DNA from: Desulfobacterales bacterium
Lineage (GTDB): Bacteria; Desulfobacterota; Desulfobacteria; Desulfobacterales; JAHEIW01
Assembly (NCBI GenBank): GCA_030145015.1
Contig: JAQYWI010000087.1
Coordinates: 1 to 22,012, forward strand
Reading direction: 5' to 3'
Length of the DNA: 22,012 bases
Shown here: positions 17,801 through 22,012 of the stretch, piece by piece
Layout of the letters: every line of letters starts with the position of its first letter
How positions within the stretch are numbered: position 1 is the first letter of the stretch
Made by a program: the position numbers and the translations under genes
Notes under the pieces: generated by a model
Told to the model about the DNA's origin: nothing
What the model saw: only the letters and a program-made list of their open reading frames with translations
Database searches by the model: none

Positions 17801-18083
17801 TATTGTTGTGTCCCACAAAAATGATACAAAAATCATGTGGTATATTTTAGTCCAGTTGAGTTTTTTAAGTGAGAAAATTACAAGCACCAATTAACAAATC
17901 ACAAACAATATCCAAATTCAAATTTTCAATGACTCAAACATGTTTGAAATTTGATTGATTGGAATTTGAGATTTATTTGTCATTTGGAATTTGTCATTTG
18001 GGATTTAATTGACTTTATTTTTGAAAAAGAAGATTGATAGAATCAATCCGTGTTTTGTAAATTACTTGTGGGAAACAACACTA
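17801..18083. repeat. Foldback repeat element, copy 2 (MITE-like, about 283 bp)
   Basis: Terminal inverted repeats of 18 bp: TATTGTTGTGTCCCACAA (17801-17818) and the complement of TTGTGGGAAACAACACTA (18066-18083), 16 of 18 identical and beginning and ending in TA. The inside is a continuous imperfect palindrome centred on AAACATGTTT (17936-17945), at the midpoint of the element. It is related along its length to the reverse complement of copy 1 (14004-14285). It carries no ORF. It fills most of the 354-nt gap between rseP and purL. The remaining 66 nt hold a small ACGCTTACACG-type tandem word and the purL ribosome-binding site. Confidence 0.82.
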
Positions 18084-18149
18084 GCTTACACGCTTACACG
18101 AATATAGGCGCTTTTTGCGGTTTTAATTATTTTTATTGAGTGGAAGATT

Positions 18150-21146
18150 ATGCCGGCCAGACTCGAAATTGCGTTGAAGGATCATTTGACTGACGCCGAA
18201 GGGGAGGGGATTCGCCAGAAAGCACTCGACTACTTCGGGATGAGGCTGTTGCGGGTGCGATCGATTCACATCCTCACCATTGACGCTGATCTGAGCCATG
18301 ACCAGTTCAAGCAGATCCAGACCGAAATTTTTACCAATCCGGTGACACAGACTTCCTCGTTTGAACCGCTGAACTTTCCTTTTGACTGGACCATATGGGT
18401 CGGATACCGTCCGGGAGTGCGTGATAATCCAGGCAGCACTGCAGCTGAAGCAGTTGAAGACCTGCTCGGAACCCGGCTGGCGCCGAAAGAGGCCATTTAT
18501 ACTTCCAGGCGCTACTGTATCGAGGGCAGCGAGCTGGTTGCAGCAGACCTTGATAAGATTGCCGGTGAACTGCTGGCAAACGATATCATTCAACAATGGA
18601 AGATCGTTGCGGCCAAGGATTGGGATCCGCAAAACGGTATCGGGCTTATTATTCCCAAGGTTCGGCTTGACCATGTTCCCATTGTCAGCACGATTCCGGT
18701 GGACAGTGATGAAACCTTAAAAAAGATCAGCGATGAACGCAACCTGGCCTTAAACCCGAATGATATTCCGACCATCCGGGCATATTTTTTAGATAAAAAA
18801 GTACAGGCTGAGCGCGGTCAGGTCGGGCTTACAGATCCGACCGACGTGGAACTGGAATTTATTTCCCAGGCGCGCAGCGATCACTGCAACCACAATACCT
18901 TTCGCGGATTGTTCCATTACAAAGATCTGGCCAGCGGTCGGAACGAAACCGTCGACAATCTCTTTAAAACCTGCATCGAATCCCCGACACTGGCGCTTAA
19001 AGAAAAAAAACCCTGGGTCGTCAGCGTATTATGGGATAATGCCGGCGCCGGGCGTTTCGATAAGGATCACTATTATGTCATTACCGGTGAAACCCATAAC
19101 TCGCCCTCGAATATGGAAGCCTATGGCGGCGCCATAACTGGAATTGTGGGTGTTTATCGCGACCCCCTGGGAACCGGCAAAGGTTCTCGTTTGGTGATGG
19201 GTAGCTACGGATATTGTGTGGGACCGCGGGATTATGATGGAAACCTAAAGCCGCACTTGCACCCCCGCCGTCTCCTGGATGGGGTCATAGAAGGTGTGCG
19301 CGATGGGGGTAACAAAAGCGGTATCCCGACAACATTTGGTCAGGTTATATTTGATCCGGGGTACCTGGGTAAATGCCTGGTCTTTGTGACTGCCGTCGGT
19401 ATCATGCCGGCGCAGATAAACGGGCAGCCGGCTGAGGAAAAAAGGACATCTCCCGGTGAACTGCTCATTATGTGCGGCGGCCGGGTGGGCAAAGACGGTA
19501 TTCACGGGGTCACCGCAGCCTCTGAGACCTTTTCGGAGAACACACCGGCGGGGCATGTTCAGATTGGAGACCCGTACACCCAGAAAAAAATGCATGACTT
19601 TTTGCTGGAAGCCCGGGATCAGGGGCTGATACAGTTTATTACCGATAACGGTGGGGGCGGATTGTCATCGTCTGTTGGAGAGTCTGCGAGATTTTCAAAC
19701 GGATGTGAAATTGAACTTGAAAAGGTGCCTTTAAAATATGAAGGACTTGATCAATGGGAGATCTGGGTTTCCGAATCCCAGGAACGCATGACAGTGGCCA
19801 TTCGGCCCCAAGACCTCGATGAATTTATGCGCCTTTCGCAAAAACATGCCGTCGAAAGCACGGTTATCGGCCAGTATACGGATTCGGGTAAACTCCATAT
19901 CCGCTACGAGGGCAAAACCTGTGCGTATGTGGACATGAACTTGCTTCAATCCGGTTTTCCCCAGTGGGAATTTGAGGCCGAGTGGACGCCCCCCGAACAA
20001 AGGGGGCTGGTCGAACCGGTCGTCGATGCACCGGATGATTATGGCCGCTTAATAAAGGCGCTGCTGGCGCGTCCCAATATATGTTCGACGGAGTGGATCA
20101 TTCGCCAATATGATCACGAAGTCCAGGGAACCAGTGTGATCAAGCCGTTGGTGGGAGCTGAAAGGGATATCAACAGCGATGCCAGTGTTATTCGGCCGGT
20201 GTTGCCTTCTTTAAAAGGTCTGGCATTTACCCAGGCTTTACTGCCGGCGTATTCAGCCATTGATGCCTACCATATGGCCGGCTGCAGTATCGATGAAGCC
20301 GTCCGACGCCTGGTGGCGGTGGGGGCCGACCTGGATCACATCGGCGGCGTGGATAATTTTTGCTGGCCCAATATTCAGTACCATCCCACCGATAACCCGG
20401 ATGGCAAATTAAAGGCCGCCCAGCTGGTGCGGGCCTGCCGGGCCCTGCGGGATGTGTGTCAGGCTTATGAAATACCGCTGCTATCCGGCAAAGATAGTAT
20501 GTATGTGGACGGCTACCTATCGGACCCGGATGGCAAGATGCATAAAGTTTCGGCTTTGGAAACGCTTCAATTCTCGGCGGTGTCGGTAATTGAGGATATT
20601 CGCCGGTGTGTTTCCATGGACAGCAAATTTCCGGGGGATCTGGTCTACGTTTTGGGAGATACCCGCAACGAACTTGGCGCTTCGGAGTATTATGCCCATT
20701 TAGGCGAAGTCGGGTTGAATGTGCCCCAGGTTCGAACCGAAGCGTTTTTAGCCGTTTACCGGAAATTAAGTCAGTCAATCGCCCAGGGGAATGTGGCCTC
20801 TGCCCACGGCATTTACCGTGGCGGTTTGGGAGTGCACCTGGCAATGGTGGCCATGGGGGGCAATCTGGGCATGCAGATCGAACTGGATCAGGTGCCGGTG
20901 GACCATGTGGATCGCGACGATGCGGTGCTGTTTTCAGAGTCGGCCGGTCGTTTTATCGTGACGATTGATCCCAACAGCCGTCAGGTTTTTGAAAAGCAGT
21001 TTAAGGGAATGGCCTGCGCCTGCGTCGGAACGGTAACCGCGACACCTGAATTCGAAGTTAAAGGGCTCGATCAAAAAACCATCCTTGCGGTTGCGGTTAA
21101 CGAATTGAAAACCGCCTGGAAAAAGCCTTTTGGGAAGCTGATATAA
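18150..21146 (+). CDS. purL: Phosphoribosylformylglycinamidine synthase, large PurL with fused PurS-like N-terminus
   Basis: 998 aa. FGAM synthase makes FGAM from FGAR, ATP and glutamine-derived ammonia in purine synthesis. Length lies between the small PurL (about 740) and the E. coli-type enzyme (about 1295): residues 1-170 look like a PurS-type domain pair (ARLEIALKDHLTDAEG), then two AIR-synthase-like halves with RSDHCNHNTFRG (242-253), GETHNSPSNMEAYGGA, TDNGGGGLSSSVGESARFSNG, VSESQERM, SIDEAVRRLVAVGAD and LLSGKDSMYVDG. The C-terminal glutaminase domain is absent and is supplied by the separate gene at 21247. The ATG has GTGGAAG upstream. This split arrangement is a known minor PurL type; the exact subfamily name I cannot assign. 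Confidence 0.92.
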   Translation: MPARLEIALKDHLTDAEGEGIRQKALDYFGMRLLRVRSIHILTIDADLSHDQFKQIQTEIFTNPVTQTSSFEPLNFPFDWTIWVGYRPGVRDNPGSTAAEAVEDLLGTRLAPKEAIYTSRRYCIEGSELVAADLDKIAGELLANDIIQQWKIVAAKDWDPQNGIGLIIPKVRLDHVPIVSTIPVDSDETLKKISDERNLALNPNDIPTIRAYFLDKKVQAERGQVGLTDPTDVELEFISQARSDHCNHNTFRGLFHYKDLASGRNETVDNLFKTCIESPTLALKEKKPWVVSVLWDNAGAGRFDKDHYYVITGETHNSPSNMEAYGGAITGIVGVYRDPLGTGKGSRLVMGSYGYCVGPRDYDGNLKPHLHPRRLLDGVIEGVRDGGNKSGIPTTFGQVIFDPGYLGKCLVFVTAVGIMPAQINGQPAEEKRTSPGELLIMCGGRVGKDGIHGVTAASETFSENTPAGHVQIGDPYTQKKMHDFLLEARDQGLIQFITDNGGGGLSSSVGESARFSNGCEIELEKVPLKYEGLDQWEIWVSESQERMTVAIRPQDLDEFMRLSQKHAVESTVIGQYTDSGKLHIRYEGKTCAYVDMNLLQSGFPQWEFEAEWTPPEQRGLVEPVVDAPDDYGRLIKALLARPNICSTEWIIRQYDHEVQGTSVIKPLVGAERDINSDASVIRPVLPSLKGLAFTQALLPAYSAIDAYHMAGCSIDEAVRRLVAVGADLDHIGGVDNFCWPNIQYHPTDNPDGKLKAAQLVRACRALRDVCQAYEIPLLSGKDSMYVDGYLSDPDGKMHKVSALETLQFSAVSVIEDIRRCVSMDSKFPGDLVYVLGDTRNELGASEYYAHLGEVGLNVPQVRTEAFLAVYRKLSQSIAQGNVASAHGIYRGGLGVHLAMVAMGGNLGMQIELDQVPVDHVDRDDAVLFSESAGRFIVTIDPNSRQVFEKQFKGMACACVGTVTATPEFEVKGLDQKTILAVAVNELKTAWKKPFGKLI

Positions 21147-21148
21147 AA

Positions 21149-21242
21149 AACAGGTATAAGGTACACGGTACACGGTATATGGTTATACAGTTTTGAAAAT
21201 AATTGAATTAAAACCCTGAACCCTGAACCTGGAACGGAACAG
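21149..21242. repeat. GGTACACGGT and AACCCTGAACCTGG word repeats between purL and purQ
   Basis: From 21151 the word GGTATAAGGTACACGGTACA and variants repeat to about 21187. After an AT-rich spacer, AACCCTG units repeat three times (21212-21233). The second word is the complement of the GGTTCAGGG units found after adk (4121-4143), so the two gaps share a repeat family. It lies between two genes that should be co-expressed and has no terminator form. Confidence 0.6.
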
Positions 21243-21246
21243 TTCT

Positions 21247-22012
21247 ATGCGTGACGTTAATGTGTTAGTTATGTCCGGTTTTGGATTAAATTGTGACACC
21301 GAAACCGCCTATGCTTTTGAGCTCGCCGGGGCCAAAACGCGGTCGGTCCACATCAATTCTCTGATTGACGGTAGCGCTCGCCTGGAGGACTTTCAGGTTA
21401 TGGTGTTTATCGGCGGTTTTAGCTGGGCCGACGATCATGGCGCCGGCGTGGTTCAGGCCCTACGACTTAAAACCAATATCGGCGACAAAATGCTTGAATT
21501 TGTCGATGGAGGGAACCTGGTTCTCGGCATTTGCAACGGATTTCAAGCACTCGTTAATCTCGGGCTTTTGCCGGGTTTTAATCAAGCTTATACCCAACGA
21601 TCTGTGGCGCTGACGATTAATGATTGCGGCAATTTCAGAAACCAATGGGTTTATTTAAAGCCGAACCCGGCTTCGCCCTGTGTGTTTACCAGCGGAATCG
21701 ATACCGCCGAGTTTCCCGTGCGCCATGGGGAAGGTAATTTTTATGCCGATGATGATACGCTTGCCCGCTTACGGGCAAATAACCAGATTGCGCTTCAATA
21801 TGCCGGGCCGGATGGAAAACCAGCCCGGGGCCGCTTTCCGGCCAACCCGAATGGATCACTGGACGACATCGCCGGCATCTGTGATCCCACCGGCCGAATC
21901 TTTGGTCTGATGCCCCACCCGGAAGCTTACAACCACTGGACCAATCATCCGGACTGGACCCGCCAACGTGAAAAGGCCAAGCGGCAGGGCCGGACTCCGG
22001 ATTCCGGGCCCA
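21247..22012 (+). CDS. purQ: FGAM synthase glutaminase subunit PurQ (3' end beyond the window)
   Basis: Open from ATG 21247 to the right edge, 255 codons without a stop. It is a class I glutamine amidotransferase that releases ammonia for PurL, encoded just upstream. Motifs: NVLVMSGFGLNCDTET at the N-terminus, VFIGGFSWADD, the nucleophile elbow GICNGFQ with Cys96, PVRHGEGNFYA, and LMPHPEAYNHWTNHPDW with catalytic His224 and Glu226. PurQ of the small three-subunit type is about 225 aa and ends soon after HPE; this one continues, resembling the glutaminase end of large FGAM synthases. No strong Shine-Dalgarno (GGAACGGAAC at about 21231). Confidence 0.93.
   Translation, partial: MRDVNVLVMSGFGLNCDTETAYAFELAGAKTRSVHINSLIDGSARLEDFQVMVFIGGFSWADDHGAGVVQALRLKTNIGDKMLEFVDGGNLVLGICNGFQALVNLGLLPGFNQAYTQRSVALTINDCGNFRNQWVYLKPNPASPCVFTSGIDTAEFPVRHGEGNFYADDDTLARLRANNQIALQYAGPDGKPARGRFPANPNGSLDDIAGICDPTGRIFGLMPHPEAYNHWTNHPDWTRQREKAKRQGRTPDSGP

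Noticed and set aside
20227..20844. Minus-strand ORF (205 aa) inside purL
   Set aside because: Pro/Arg-rich mirror of purL codons with no ribosome-binding site or known domain.

Overview
The window looks like a chromosomal housekeeping stretch from a mid-GC Gram-negative bacterium, most likely a Desulfobacterota (former Deltaproteobacteria, Desulfobacterales-like) genome. This is an inference from gene order (rho-rpmE-prfA-prmC; rpsB-tsf-pyrH-frr-uppS-cdsA-dxr-rseP), from protein character, and from the abundance of short degenerate 'word' repeats between genes. No rRNA or taxonomic marker settles it.

Layout. Positions 1-944 hold the 3' part of a GC-rich catalase-peroxidase gene (katG), cut by the window on the left and lacking about 100 C-terminal codons on the right. 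After a sharp drop in GC comes a 43-nt remnant of the 3' half of an initiator tRNA-Met gene (1162-1204, minus), then tRNA-Arg(CCG) with its terminator (minus). This looks like the scar of a tRNA-targeting integrated element or a deletion junction. Next on the minus strand are folC and rpsU, then divergent adk (plus). cca (minus) converges on adk, and its leader holds four perfect hairpins in tandem. A 418-nt gap with a good promoter leads into rho, rpmE, prfA and prmC (plus). Then follows the translation/envelope run rpsB-tsf-pyrH-frr-uppS-cdsA-dxr-rseP (plus). The window closes with a large purL and the start of a separate glutaminase gene purQ, which runs off the right edge.

Function. The genes cover translation (S2, EF-Ts, S21, L31, RF1 and its methylase PrmC, ribosome recycling factor), tRNA CCA-end maintenance, transcription termination (Rho), nucleotide metabolism (Adk, PyrH, PurL/PurQ), folate, isoprenoid and undecaprenyl precursors (Dxr, UppS), phospholipid synthesis (CdsA) and envelope stress proteolysis (RseP).

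Most unusual content. The non-coding DNA carries the surprise. Two related elements of about 282 bp (14004-14285 and 17801-18083) align end to end once one is reverse-complemented, share terminal inverted repeats, begin and end in TA, and are each a single imperfect palindrome centred on AAACATGTTT. They resemble a MITE-like foldback family. Almost every other gap holds a different short degenerate repeat, most of them arranged as a fold-back and several starting within a few bases of a stop codon (4121, 8059, 15151, 16483, 21149). I found no defence system, CRISPR array or complete autonomous mobile element.
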